Assembly: GCA_944322945.1 (NCBI GenBank) | Contig: CALUQN010000024.1 | Span: 1 to 42,132 of the forward strand | Direction: 5' to 3' | Origin: Candidatus Gastranaerophilales bacterium | Lineage (GTDB): Bacteria; Cyanobacteriota; Vampirovibrionia; Gastranaerophilales; Gastranaerophilaceae | DNA length: 42,132 nucleotides | Shown: in pieces, positions 32,045 to 40,199 of the stretch | How the letters are laid out: the number at the start of each line of letters is the position of its first letter | Numbering within the stretch: position 1 is the stretch's first letter | Made by a program: the position numbers and the translations under genes | The notes under the pieces: generated by a model | What the model was told of the DNA's origin: nothing | The model's database searches: none | Seen by the model: only the letters and a program-made list of their open reading frames with translations

Positions 32045-33352
32045 ATGCCTAAACACGACGATAGCAGATTAAAATGTTCATTTTGCGGTAAATCACAGGA
32101 TCAGGTAAAAAAATTGATTGCAGGTCCTGAGGTTTATATCTGCGATGAATGCGTTGAACTTTGTAATGAAATTCTTGATGAAGAGTTTTTTGACAGCAAA
32201 GATAAAGACGGTGATGTAGAAGCTCCGGAAGTCTCGGAAAAACCGATACCAAAGCCTCATGAAATCAAAGCTTATCTTGACGAATATATTGTCGGACAGG
32301 ATGACGCTAAAAAAGTTCTTGCTGTTGCGGTTTACAACCACTACAAACGTTTAAAGCACAACAAGTCTGCTGACTTGAAGAATAACGTAGAAATCCAAAA
32401 ATCAAACATTCTGCTGGTCGGCCCAACAGGCAGCGGTAAAACTCTGCTTGCACAAACTCTTGCTAAAATGCTTGACGTTCCGTTTGCGGTTGCAGATGCG
32501 ACTACATTGACAGAAGCCGGCTATGTCGGTGATGACGTTGAAAATATTCTGCTCCGCTTATATCAGAATGCGGAATTTGATTCTTCAAAAGCTGAACGCG
32601 GGATTATCTATATTGATGAAATCGACAAAATTGCACGTAAGTCAGAAAATACTTCTATAACAAGAGACGTATCCGGTGAAGGCGTACAGCAGGCTTTGTT
32701 AAAAATGATTGAAGGTACTGTTGCTCATGTACCTCCGCAGGGCGGCAGAAAACACCCGCATCAGGAATTTATTGAAATTGATACAAGTAATATTCTGTTT
32801 ATAGTCGGCGGGGCATTTGTCGGATTAGAAAAAATTATTGAGCACAGAACTGCTGATGGCTCATCTATCGGTTTTGGCGCTAATGCACCTCTTTCACAGG
32901 CTGAAAAAGAGGCAAATGCTGTCAGAATGCTGAAAAAATTACAGCCGGAAGATTTGTTGAAATTCGGTTTAATCCCTGAATTTATCGGTCGTATTCCGAC
33001 TTATGCTGTGTTGGATCAGCTGAATGAAAAAACGCTCAAGATGATTTTGACAGAACCGAAAAATGCTGTATTAAAACAATACAAATGTCTGCTTGATATG
33101 GACGGTGTAGAGTTGGAATTTGAGCCGGAAGCAGTTGATTTAATTGCACAGGAAGCAATGAAACGTAAGACCGGTGCACGTGCACTTCGTGCTATTGTAG
33201 AAGAAATTATGCTTGATGTAATGTATGATGTGCCGTCAAAAGGCGATATACAAAAATTCGTCGTAACAGCTGATATGGTTAAAAACCGTAAAAATGCAGA
33301 GCTTATCAAGCTGCCTACAAAACTGGAAGCTGAAAAAGAAATTAGTGCATAA
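32045..33352 (+). CDS. clpX: ATP-dependent Clp protease ATPase subunit
   Basis: A hexameric AAA+ unfoldase of 435 residues. The N-terminal zinc domain has four cysteines (CSFCGK and CDECVELC). Walker A is [15 protein letters not shown], Walker B is [11 protein letters not shown], and the pore loop is GYVGDDVEN. The ClpP-docking IGF loop is present as SSIGFGAN near residue 280, so it can work with the adjacent ClpP. Sensor motifs and the C-terminal small domain ([13 protein letters not shown]) are intact. AAAGG lies ahead of the ATG. Confidence 0.97.
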   Translation: MPKHDDSRLKCSFCGKSQDQVKKLIAGPEVYICDECVELCNEILDEEFFDSKDKDGDVEAPEVSEKPIPKPHEIKAYLDEYIVGQDDAKKVLAVAVYNHYKRLKHNKSADLKNNVEIQKSNILLVGPTGSGKTLLAQTLAKMLDVPFAVADATTLTEAGYVGDDVENILLRLYQNAEFDSSKAERGIIYIDEIDKIARKSENTSITRDVSGEGVQQALLKMIEGTVAHVPPQGGRKHPHQEFIEIDTSNILFIVGGAFVGLEKIIEHRTADGSSIGFGANAPLSQAEKEANAVRMLKKLQPEDLLKFGLIPEFIGRIPTYAVLDQLNEKTLKMILTEPKNAVLKQYKCLLDMDGVELEFEPEAVDLIAQEAMKRKTGARALRAIVEEIMLDVMYDVPSKGDIQKFVVTADMVKNRKNAELIKLPTKLEAEKEISA

Positions 33353-33383
33353 CTTGATTTTTTAGTTTCATTTGGGAGTATTA

Positions 33384-36245
33384 ATGGGAAAAAGCAAAAC
33401 ACTTATATTAATAGACGGTCATGCTTTGGCTTTCAGACAGTACTATGCACTTGAACGCACGAATATGAAAACAACTGACGGTACTCCGACTTGGGCTGTA
33501 TACGGTTTTTTCAAGGCAATATTTGATTTGCTGAAAAATGAAACAATAAAGCCTGATGCAATTGCTGTTACATTTGATGTCAGCCACCATACCTTCAGAA
33601 CAGAAAAATATGAAGAATATAAAGCTAACCGTGAGGCAATGCCGGATGCAATGCGTATTCAGATGGGTTTGATTGCGGACGGGTTAAAGGCCTTTAATAT
33701 TCCTGTATACTCAAAAGAGGGGTTTGAAGCTGATGACGTTATCGGAACAATTTCTAAAAAAGCTTGTGAACTCGGACATAAAATTTTGATTTTAACAGGT
33801 GATCAGGATGCTTTTCAACTTATAGACAAAGATGGCTGCGTCAAGGTAATCATCCCGTCAAAGGGTGAGTTAAAGGAGTATGATTGGCAGGCTGTTTATG
33901 ACAAACTGGGTGTTTATCCTGACCAGGTTATAGATTTTAAAGGCCTGCGCGGGGATACATCTGATAATATCCCAGGTGTTAAAGGTATTGGAGAAAAAAT
34001 TGCACAGAAACTTCTGTCTCGCTACGGTACTTTGGATAAAGTGCTGGAAGAGTGCGAGAATATTCCCGAAAAATCTATTAGAGATAAGATTTGTGCAGGT
34101 GTTGAGCAGGCAAAATTGAGCAAATTTCTGGCTACAATTATTCGGGATGTTGATATTGACTTTGATTTTGAGGCTGCAAATATTAATCTCCCGGAACTTT
34201 CTGAGGTTACAGCTTTTTTAAAACGTATGCAGTTTTACAGTTTTATAAAATCAATAAATCAAATAATGCAGTCGTTCAATAAAGTTTTCAATTCCGATGA
34301 AAAAATACAGGAGCCTTCTGCTATAGACCGTTCTCCTTTACAGTTGGGATTTTTTTCAGAGGCTTTAAAGTCCGAATTTAATAAGCAGGATGTCGAGTGT
34401 GAAAAAATTCTGGTGACGGATACTTCTGACTTATCGTCAATGATTTCAAAGCTGCAAAATCATACTGTGATAAGCATTAAAACCGAGTATGAGTTTGTAA
34501 ATGCAGTTACATCAAAAATTATCGGTATAAGTATTGGTTATAACGATAATTTTAAAGCAGGCGAAAACGGTCTTTCTGTTAATGATTCAAAAAACGCTGC
34601 AATTACGGCATTTTATATTCCTCTGCAGCACAATCTCACAAACCAATTACGTTCGGAGGATGTAATATCTGCGTTAAAAGATATTCTGGAAAATCCTAAC
34701 ATAAAAAAAATAACGCATGATTATAAAACTGAATACTGTGTATACCGAGTTGCTGGGGTGAATATTAAGGGTGTAGTTTTTGATACGATGCTTTCAAGCT
34801 ATATAAAAAATCCTGCAAGAAACCATTCACTTGATGTTCAGTCTGTAGAACATTTGGATTATGCGATGTGTGAATATTCGCGATACGAGTCTGACAAAAA
34901 AAAGCGCATAAAAATTCAGGATGCTTTAATTAGTAATGTATTGCAGTATGCAGCTGATACAATATATGTAATATTCGGACTTGCGCAGTTCTGGCTTGGT
35001 GAACTGGATGATGAAGAAAAGAAAATTCTTGATACAATAGAACTGCCTGTAGCAAAAGTATTAGCAGATATGGAATACATCGGCGTGTCAGTTGATGTCG
35101 GATTTTTGGACGAACTGTCCTTAGCGCAGGAAAGTGAAATAAAAAAACTTGAAAGAGAAATATATGAACTGGCAGGCGAAGGATTCAATATAAATTCCCC
35201 CCGGCAGGTTGGCGAAATTCTGTTTGATAAAATGCAGATTAAATCTAAGAAAAAGAGGAATAAAAAACAGTATTCAACAAGCGCGGATATTTTAGAAGAA
35301 CTGGCGCCTGATAACGAAATTGTCAGATTAATTTTAAAGTACCGTCAATATTCAAAATTTCGTTCAAACTACACGGATGCTCTTCCAAATCTGATCAGCC
35401 CTGTAGACGGTCGTATTCATACGACATATAACCAGACAATAACAGCTACCGGAAGATTATCTTCTTCAAATCCGAATCTGCAAAATATTCCGATTCGTTC
35501 AGAAGAGGGCAGCAAAATCCGAAGAGCTTTTGTCCCAAGGGATAAAAATTTAGCCTGCATTCTCTCTGCTGATTATTCACAGATAGAATTGAGACTTTTG
35601 GCTCATATTTCGGAGGATAAAAATCTTATTGATGCCTTTAATTCGGGAATTGATGTGCATACGCTGACTGCTTCAAAAGTTTTTGATATTCCAGTCGCTA
35701 AGGTTACAAAAGATATGCGCTACAAAGCAAAGGCTGTGAATTTCGGAATAGTCTACGGTCAAAGCAAATACGGACTTGCAAAATCTATCGGGATTTCTCC
35801 GGAAGAAGCTGATATGTTTATAGAAAAATATTTTGCAACCTATCCCAGGGTCCGTGCTTATATGGACGCTACAGTCAACTGGGCAATGCAGCACGGTTTT
35901 GTCGAAACTATGTACGGAAGAAAACGTTATTTGGCAACCGAACTTACAAGTACAAATGTTATGATTAGAGAGTTTGCCAAGCGCGCTGCAATTAATCAGC
36001 CGATGCAAGGTTCTGCCGCAGATCTGATTAAGCTTGCTATGATTGAATTTGCAAAAAAACTCTCGGAAAATAATTTAAAATCAAAATTAATTATGCAAGT
36101 ACACGATGAGTTGGTTGTAGAAGCGCAAAATGACGAACTTGAAATTGTTGAAAAATTAATCAAAGAAGCAATGGAGCTTAATCAACCGCTCAGGGTTCCG
36201 CTTGTTGTCGATATTAATGTGGGGGATTCATGGCAAGAATTATAA
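33384..36245 (+). CDS. polA: DNA polymerase I (proofreading site probably inactive)
   Basis: A 953-residue family A polymerase for repair and Okazaki fragment processing. The 5'-3' exonuclease domain is intact: LIDGHALAF, FEADDVIG, LTGDQDAF and GDTSDNIPGVKGIGEK. The polymerase has motif A (DYSQIELRLLAH), motif B with R, K, F and Y correctly spaced in MRYKAKAVNFGIVYG, and motif C (HDELVVEA). In the 3'-5' exonuclease region the usual DTE reads KTE (near residue 365), and the YxxxD motif reads YAADT (near residue 521), so two metal-binding aspartates are missing. I start at ATG 33384 behind GGGAG, not at the TTG 12 bases earlier. Confidence 0.96.
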   Translation: MGKSKTLILIDGHALAFRQYYALERTNMKTTDGTPTWAVYGFFKAIFDLLKNETIKPDAIAVTFDVSHHTFRTEKYEEYKANREAMPDAMRIQMGLIADGLKAFNIPVYSKEGFEADDVIGTISKKACELGHKILILTGDQDAFQLIDKDGCVKVIIPSKGELKEYDWQAVYDKLGVYPDQVIDFKGLRGDTSDNIPGVKGIGEKIAQKLLSRYGTLDKVLEECENIPEKSIRDKICAGVEQAKLSKFLATIIRDVDIDFDFEAANINLPELSEVTAFLKRMQFYSFIKSINQIMQSFNKVFNSDEKIQEPSAIDRSPLQLGFFSEALKSEFNKQDVECEKILVTDTSDLSSMISKLQNHTVISIKTEYEFVNAVTSKIIGISIGYNDNFKAGENGLSVNDSKNAAITAFYIPLQHNLTNQLRSEDVISALKDILENPNIKKITHDYKTEYCVYRVAGVNIKGVVFDTMLSSYIKNPARNHSLDVQSVEHLDYAMCEYSRYESDKKKRIKIQDALISNVLQYAADTIYVIFGLAQFWLGELDDEEKKILDTIELPVAKVLADMEYIGVSVDVGFLDELSLAQESEIKKLEREIYELAGEGFNINSPRQVGEILFDKMQIKSKKKRNKKQYSTSADILEELAPDNEIVRLILKYRQYSKFRSNYTDALPNLISPVDGRIHTTYNQTITATGRLSSSNPNLQNIPIRSEEGSKIRRAFVPRDKNLACILSADYSQIELRLLAHISEDKNLIDAFNSGIDVHTLTASKVFDIPVAKVTKDMRYKAKAVNFGIVYGQSKYGLAKSIGISPEEADMFIEKYFATYPRVRAYMDATVNWAMQHGFVETMYGRKRYLATELTSTNVMIREFAKRAAINQPMQGSAADLIKLAMIEFAKKLSENNLKSKLIMQVHDELVVEAQNDELEIVEKLIKEAMELNQPLRVPLVVDINVGDSWQEL

Positions 36246-36640
36246 TAGTGTTTTTGAGCTTATTTTTAACAGTATTGCCTGCAGCAGCAGAAACAGTTAT
36301 GACCGTTCAGTCGCTGGTCACTCCGCAGAATGTTGACTTTGAATACTGCAACAAAATTTTCAACATCAATGTTGAAAGACTGTTTTATCTGACGATTGCA
36401 AGTATCAATGCCAACAAGTTCAAGATTGATGAAATTCAGTCTAAATCAGGCTATATTCTTTTTACGGCAGCAGATAAGCAATTTTTGGCAAATGTAGCTT
36501 CCCTTGATGACAAACGCGCTATTCTAAAGGTTACACCGGCAGATAATATCTATCATTTCCCGCTCGGGGTCGTTGTGAATCTTTTTAAATACATTGAACT
36601 CAATTCAACCTTGCAGCCTGTCGAATTAAAGAAAATTTAA
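36230..36640 (+). CDS. Small exported protein of unknown function
   Basis: A 136-residue protein I do not recognise. A signal peptide is clear: MARIIIVFLSLFLTVLPAAA with cleavage likely before ETVM. The mature part has about 115 residues with one cysteine and a mixed alpha/beta look (NVERLFYLTIASINANKFKI, then GYILFTAADKQFLANV), which could be a compact periplasmic domain. Its start codon overlaps the end of polA by 16 bases in another frame, so it is translated from the polA mRNA, with GGGGG about 7 bases before the ATG. The small secreted protein at 701-1120 is not an obvious relative. Confidence 0.75.
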   Translation: MARIIIVFLSLFLTVLPAAAETVMTVQSLVTPQNVDFEYCNKIFNINVERLFYLTIASINANKFKIDEIQSKSGYILFTAADKQFLANVASLDDKRAILKVTPADNIYHFPLGVVVNLFKYIELNSTLQPVELKKI

Positions 36641-36647
36641 TTTTTTA

Positions 36648-37463
36648 TCAGTTTAAAGTACTGAAGGCGTCGTCAATAACAAATTCTATGTCAGGTTCAG
36701 AATATGTTTCCTCTTTGCCAAATTCCAGCCAGACGAGGTATTCTATGTTGCCGGAGGGGCCTTTGATAGAAGAAAAAGTCAGACCTTTAACTGTGTAGCC
36801 GAGATTTATTGCGCAATCCAGCACGTTTTGAATAACTTCCAGGTGCACTTTTTTGTCTTTTACTACGCCGCCTTTTTCGACTTTTTCTTTTCCTGCTTCA
36901 AATTGCGGTTTTATGAGACAAATCATCTCGTGAAAATGTGGGTTTAGAAGTTTTTTCAGGTTTTCGAGAACTTTAGTGAGTGAAATAAACGATAAATCAC
37001 TGACAAGCAGGTCAGCCACAGGTTCATTTTCAGAATAAATATCAGCAAAATCGCAAATTTTCAAGTTTGTGCGTTCAATTGTTTTAACTTTTTCACAGGA
37101 GCGGATTTTCCAGTCAAGCTGACCGTAGCCTACGTCGACCGCGTAAACAAATTGCGCACCGTTTTGCAGAAGGCAGTCTGTGAATCCGCCGGTAGATGCG
37201 CCGGCATCAAAGCAAATCCTGTCTTTCACAATTACAGGAAAAGTATCAAGGGCTTTTTTCAGTTTGAAACCGCCTCTTGAGACGAAGGGCATTGATTTTA
37301 CCTGTATATCGTATTCTTTATCAGGTGAAATTTGGTATCCGGATTTTGTAATGTATTCGTCATTAATCTTGACGTGTCCCGCAAGAATTGCAGCGGAGGC
37401 TTTGCTTTTGGTCTCAAAATACCCCAGATCTGTCAGGTATTTATCCAGTCTTTCTTTTTTCAT
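36648..37463 (-). CDS. tlyA: TlyA-family rRNA methyltransferase/hemolysin-like protein
   Basis: A 271-residue protein with an N-terminal S4 RNA-binding domain (about 3-65, ERLDKYLTDLGY and onward) and an FtsJ-like SAM-dependent methyltransferase domain. The SAM motif is CFDAGASTGGFTDCLLQNGA, followed by VDVGYGQLDWKIR and SDLSFISLTKVLE. In mycobacteria TlyA methylates the ribose of 16S and 23S rRNA; the hemolysin name is historical. It overlaps tatD by 4 bases (ATGA) and is convergent with the small exported protein gene 7 bases away. Confidence 0.92.
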   Translation of the reverse strand: MKKERLDKYLTDLGYFETKSKASAAILAGHVKINDEYITKSGYQISPDKEYDIQVKSMPFVSRGGFKLKKALDTFPVIVKDRICFDAGASTGGFTDCLLQNGAQFVYAVDVGYGQLDWKIRSCEKVKTIERTNLKICDFADIYSENEPVADLLVSDLSFISLTKVLENLKKLLNPHFHEMICLIKPQFEAGKEKVEKGGVVKDKKVHLEVIQNVLDCAINLGYTVKGLTFSSIKGPSGNIEYLVWLEFGKEETYSEPDIEFVIDDAFSTLN

Positions 37464-38227
37464 ATCCGGTAAATCCTTTCAGCATTGGCGGTTGTGATTT
37501 CCGCGACCTCATCCATAGTAATTCCTCTTATGGCGGCTATTTCTTCCGCTACATATTTGACGTAAGCCGGCTGATTTTCTTTTCCCCGGTATGGAACAGG
37601 TGTAAGATAGGGGGCATCTGTTTCAAGCACAATTTTTTCAAGCGGAATTTCTTTTGCAACTTCTTTCATTTTTACTGCGTTTTTGAATGTTATTACTCCG
37701 CCAAGCCCCAGATACCATCCTTCTTTTATACATTCTTTTGCAAACTCAACGCTTCCTGAATAGCAGTGCAAAACAACATCCGAATAGGTGTTATATTCTT
37801 TCAGAATATCGAAAGTATCTTTGTGGGCGTCTCTGTCGTGTACGCAAATCGGGAGATTTAAACGATTTGCGAGTTTTATTTGTTTTATAAATACATCCTG
37901 CTGGATATCATTGAATGTCTTATCCCAATAGTAATCCAGTCCTATTTCGCCTATTGCAACGATTTTTGGGTGTTTTGCCGCAAGTTCAATGTGCTGTTCC
38001 ACTTCATCATTATAGGATTTAGCTTCAGAGGGGTGAACTCCGAGCATTCCATAGCAATTCTCAAATTTTTCAATTAGCGGAAAAATTACGCTGTCCGAGT
38101 CCGGTGAACAACCGGGGATTATAAGTTTTTTTACGTTATTTTGTGCCGCAAATTCAATTGCTTCATCAGGTGTGCAGGCTTCCAGCATATCTATGTGGGT
38201 ATGGGTATCAATGAGATATTTGTTCAT
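37460..38227 (-). CDS. tatD: TatD-family metal-dependent deoxyribonuclease
   Basis: A 255-residue TIM-barrel hydrolase, a 3'-5' DNA exonuclease in E. coli. Metal ligands are visible in LIDTHTHIDM, GEIGLDYYWD (Glu), the histidine of PICVHDRDAH, VVLHCYSGS, and the aspartate of LETDAPYLTPVPYRGKENQP. The start at 38227 has no ribosome-binding site but lies 6 bases after an extended -10 box, so translation from a leaderless mRNA is likely. It is cotranscribed with tlyA and divergent from gatD. Confidence 0.94.
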   Translation of the reverse strand: MNKYLIDTHTHIDMLEACTPDEAIEFAAQNNVKKLIIPGCSPDSDSVIFPLIEKFENCYGMLGVHPSEAKSYNDEVEQHIELAAKHPKIVAIGEIGLDYYWDKTFNDIQQDVFIKQIKLANRLNLPICVHDRDAHKDTFDILKEYNTYSDVVLHCYSGSVEFAKECIKEGWYLGLGGVITFKNAVKMKEVAKEIPLEKIVLETDAPYLTPVPYRGKENQPAYVKYVAEEIAAIRGITMDEVAEITTANAERIYRI

Positions 38228-38233
38228 AAATTT

Positions 38234-38242
38234 ATTATAACA
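38234..38242 (-). promoter_or_regulatory. Extended -10 promoter of tatD
   Basis: On the minus strand TGTTATAAT ends 6 bases before the tatD ATG, so transcription should start at the A of the start codon. No good -35 box is visible, as is usual for extended -10 promoters. Confidence 0.65.
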
Positions 38243-38263
38243 CGTACAAATTTCTGCAAAATA

Positions 38264-38272
38264 TGGTATAAT
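38264..38272 (+). promoter_or_regulatory. Extended -10 promoter of the gatD-like gene
   Basis: TGGTATAAT ends 6 bases before the ATG at 38279. The expected transcription start is the A of that ATG. Only 51 bases separate the two divergent start codons, so both promoters share this gap. No clear -35 box is seen. Confidence 0.7.
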
Positions 38273-38278
38273 TTGTTT

Positions 38279-39016
38279 ATGGAAAAGATGAGCGATTTAA
38301 AAATATCAATTACGCATTTGTATCCTAAGTTATTAAATCTGTACGGCGACATCGGTAATATTATTACCTTGAAAAAGCGCTGTGAGTGGCGCGGTATCGG
38401 TGTAGAGTTTTGCGAGGTTAATCCCGGGAAAGAAATTCCTAAATCTGATATATATTTTATCGGCGGGGGACAGGACAAGCAGCAGATTGATGTCGCAGAT
38501 GAACTCAAAAGGCATAAAGATTTTTTGCTAAAACAACGAGACAGCGGCGCGGTCTTTTTAGGAATTTGCGGAGGCTATCAGCTTTTCGGGCACTATTATC
38601 AGCCGCATAACGGCGATAAACTGGAGGGAATATCTCTTCTTGATTCTTATACTGTAGCCGGCAAAAAACGTTTTATCGGAAATGTTACGGCAAAAATAGA
38701 TTACCTGACCCCGGACACGCTTGTCGGATTTGAAAACCACAGCGGGCTGACATATCTTCAAGGTGATACCAAACCGCTTGCCCAGGTGGTTATCGGAAAC
38801 GGGAATAACGGCGCAGATAAAACAGAAGGTGCAAGATTTATGAATGTTTTCGGTACTTATTTGCATGGCTCGTTTTTGCCTAAAAATCCTCACTTTGCGG
38901 ATTATTTGATTGAACTTGCGCTAGAAAAACGGTGTGGAGAAAAAATAAAACTTACAAAACTGGATGATGACTTTGAATTAAAAACTCATTTATCCTTGGT
39001 CGGCAAGGCATATTAA
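38279..39016 (+). CDS. gatD: GatD-like glutamine amidotransferase (lipid II amidation)
   Basis: A class I glutamine amidotransferase of 245 residues, of the GatD/CobQ-like type. Start ITHLYPKLLNLYGDIGN matches GatD. The nucleophile is in FLGICGGYQLFGH and the catalytic histidine in GTYLHGSFLPKNPHFAD. GatD works with MurT to amidate D-glutamate in lipid II. MurT is normally the adjacent gene but is not in this window. I use ATG 38279, which removes 46 residues of read-through that overlap the divergent tatD gene and the promoter. Confidence 0.85.
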   Translation: MEKMSDLKISITHLYPKLLNLYGDIGNIITLKKRCEWRGIGVEFCEVNPGKEIPKSDIYFIGGGQDKQQIDVADELKRHKDFLLKQRDSGAVFLGICGGYQLFGHYYQPHNGDKLEGISLLDSYTVAGKKRFIGNVTAKIDYLTPDTLVGFENHSGLTYLQGDTKPLAQVVIGNGNNGADKTEGARFMNVFGTYLHGSFLPKNPHFADYLIELALEKRCGEKIKLTKLDDDFELKTHLSLVGKAY

Positions 39017-39035
39017 CCAAATACTAACATTTTTA

Positions 39036-39044
39036 TGGTATCAT
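39036..39044 (+). promoter_or_regulatory. Candidate extended -10 promoter of the UPF0104 gene
   Basis: TGGTATCAT ends 6 bases before the ATG at 39051, the same spacing as for gatD. An overlapping TATAAT at 39044-39049 is too close to the ATG to use. No ribosome-binding site is seen. The gene may also be read from gatD, 34 bases upstream. Confidence 0.5.
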
Positions 39045-39050
39045 ATAATT

Positions 39051-40055
39051 ATGAAGAAGAGAAAGATTTTTGCCTTAGTTGTAAGTATAGCGTTTCTTGT
39101 GTTGATTTTTTACAAGATTGATTTCGGGGAACTTATCAGTACTTTCAAAAATTTTGACTGTAAAAATCTGATATGGATAGTTATTTTTTATGTATTGTCA
39201 CTGTATGTGCGCGGAGTGCGCTGGAAAGCACTTTTGCTGAATGATAAAAAGTATTCAGCGCTCGGACTTGCAGAAATTTTTACTGCCGGAAGTATGCTCA
39301 ATGTTTTTTTACCGGCGCGAGCCGGTGACGTATATCGTGCGTATTATCTCGGGACTATTAAAGAAGAGCGGAAGATGAAAGTGCTCGGCTCTATTATATT
39401 GGAGCGCATTTTTGACGGGATTTGCGTATTTTTAATATTACTGTTTGCAGTGATGATGTATTGCAGACAGGCGTGGATTTTTCATCTGGCTTTCGGAATT
39501 GGTGCATTGTTTGTCGGCTCTCTTCTCGTTTTTTATTTGATTTATAAGTTTGACAAGATAGATTGGATTTTTCTTCAAATATCTAAAATATTTAAGCCGC
39601 TGCCGGAAAAATTTGCTCATCCTCTCTTAACCTTCACTGACAAAATTCGCAATTATATGAATTCATTTATGCAGGGATTTCAGGTGCTAGACAGTTTGAA
39701 ATTCACTGTGATTTCGCTGGCTGCAAGTTTTGTTATCTGGGGCTTAGAGGCGTATGTTTCATATTTAATTGTTGACAGTTTTGATTTGGGATTGAGATTT
39801 GCGGCTGCATTGTTTGTAATCAGCTTAACATCTTTTTCAACAATGATTCCTTCGACGTCGGTCTTTTTAGGACCTTATCAGTATGCTTATATTCTGGCTC
39901 TGGGAATTTTCGGGATTGAAAAGTCAACAGCTCTTGCAATTTCAGCAATCCATCAGGCAATTTACATGATTATACTGACCGTTCTAGGCGGATATTATTT
40001 ATTAAAGTGTAACATTTCTCTGAAAGATATAGAAAAAGCTACTGAAGAAAGTTAA
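39051..40055 (+). CDS. UPF0104/lysylphosphatidylglycerol synthase transmembrane-family protein
   Basis: A polytopic inner-membrane protein of 334 residues with about seven or eight hydrophobic segments. Family signatures are YVRGVRWKALLL (near residue 55), the LPARAGDVYRAYYLG motif (near 85), and ERIFDG (near 124). This family includes the membrane part of MprF and the archaeal AglD, thought to move or modify lipid-linked groups. There is no soluble aminoacyl transferase domain, so lysyl transfer is not expected. Role in lipid or glycan flipping is inferred. Confidence 0.88.
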   Translation: MKKRKIFALVVSIAFLVLIFYKIDFGELISTFKNFDCKNLIWIVIFYVLSLYVRGVRWKALLLNDKKYSALGLAEIFTAGSMLNVFLPARAGDVYRAYYLGTIKEERKMKVLGSIILERIFDGICVFLILLFAVMMYCRQAWIFHLAFGIGALFVGSLLVFYLIYKFDKIDWIFLQISKIFKPLPEKFAHPLLTFTDKIRNYMNSFMQGFQVLDSLKFTVISLAASFVIWGLEAYVSYLIVDSFDLGLRFAAALFVISLTSFSTMIPSTSVFLGPYQYAYILALGIFGIEKSTALAISAIHQAIYMIILTVLGGYYLLKCNISLKDIEKATEES

Positions 40056-40092
40056 AATTTATCATTTTGTGTATGATAATTTTCAAAACAGT

Positions 40093-40190
40093 GTCATACT
40101 GAGCGTTAGCGAAGTATCTCTAAAGATTCTTCTTTCTAACGCACTCAGAATGACGAACTTTTAAAGTATCTGTGGAATTTGCTATATAAC
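40093..40190. repeat. Dispersed hairpin repeat, copy 2 (MITE/REP-like)
   Basis: A long imperfect hairpin: arm 40093-40109 (GTCATACTGAGCGTTAG) pairs with 40136-40154 (reverse complement GTCATTCTGAGTGCGTTAG) with one mismatch and a two-base bulge. The region 40125-40189 matches 625-690 of this window at about 82%. It fills the gap between the convergent UPF0104 and proS genes and may also act as a terminator. No protein is encoded. Confidence 0.8.
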
Positions 40191-40199
40191 TTTATAGAT

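Noticed and set aside
38141-38278. A 46-residue N-terminal extension of the GatD-like protein.
   Set aside because: It overlaps the start of divergent tatD and the promoter itself, and GatD proteins start with the ITHLYP region.
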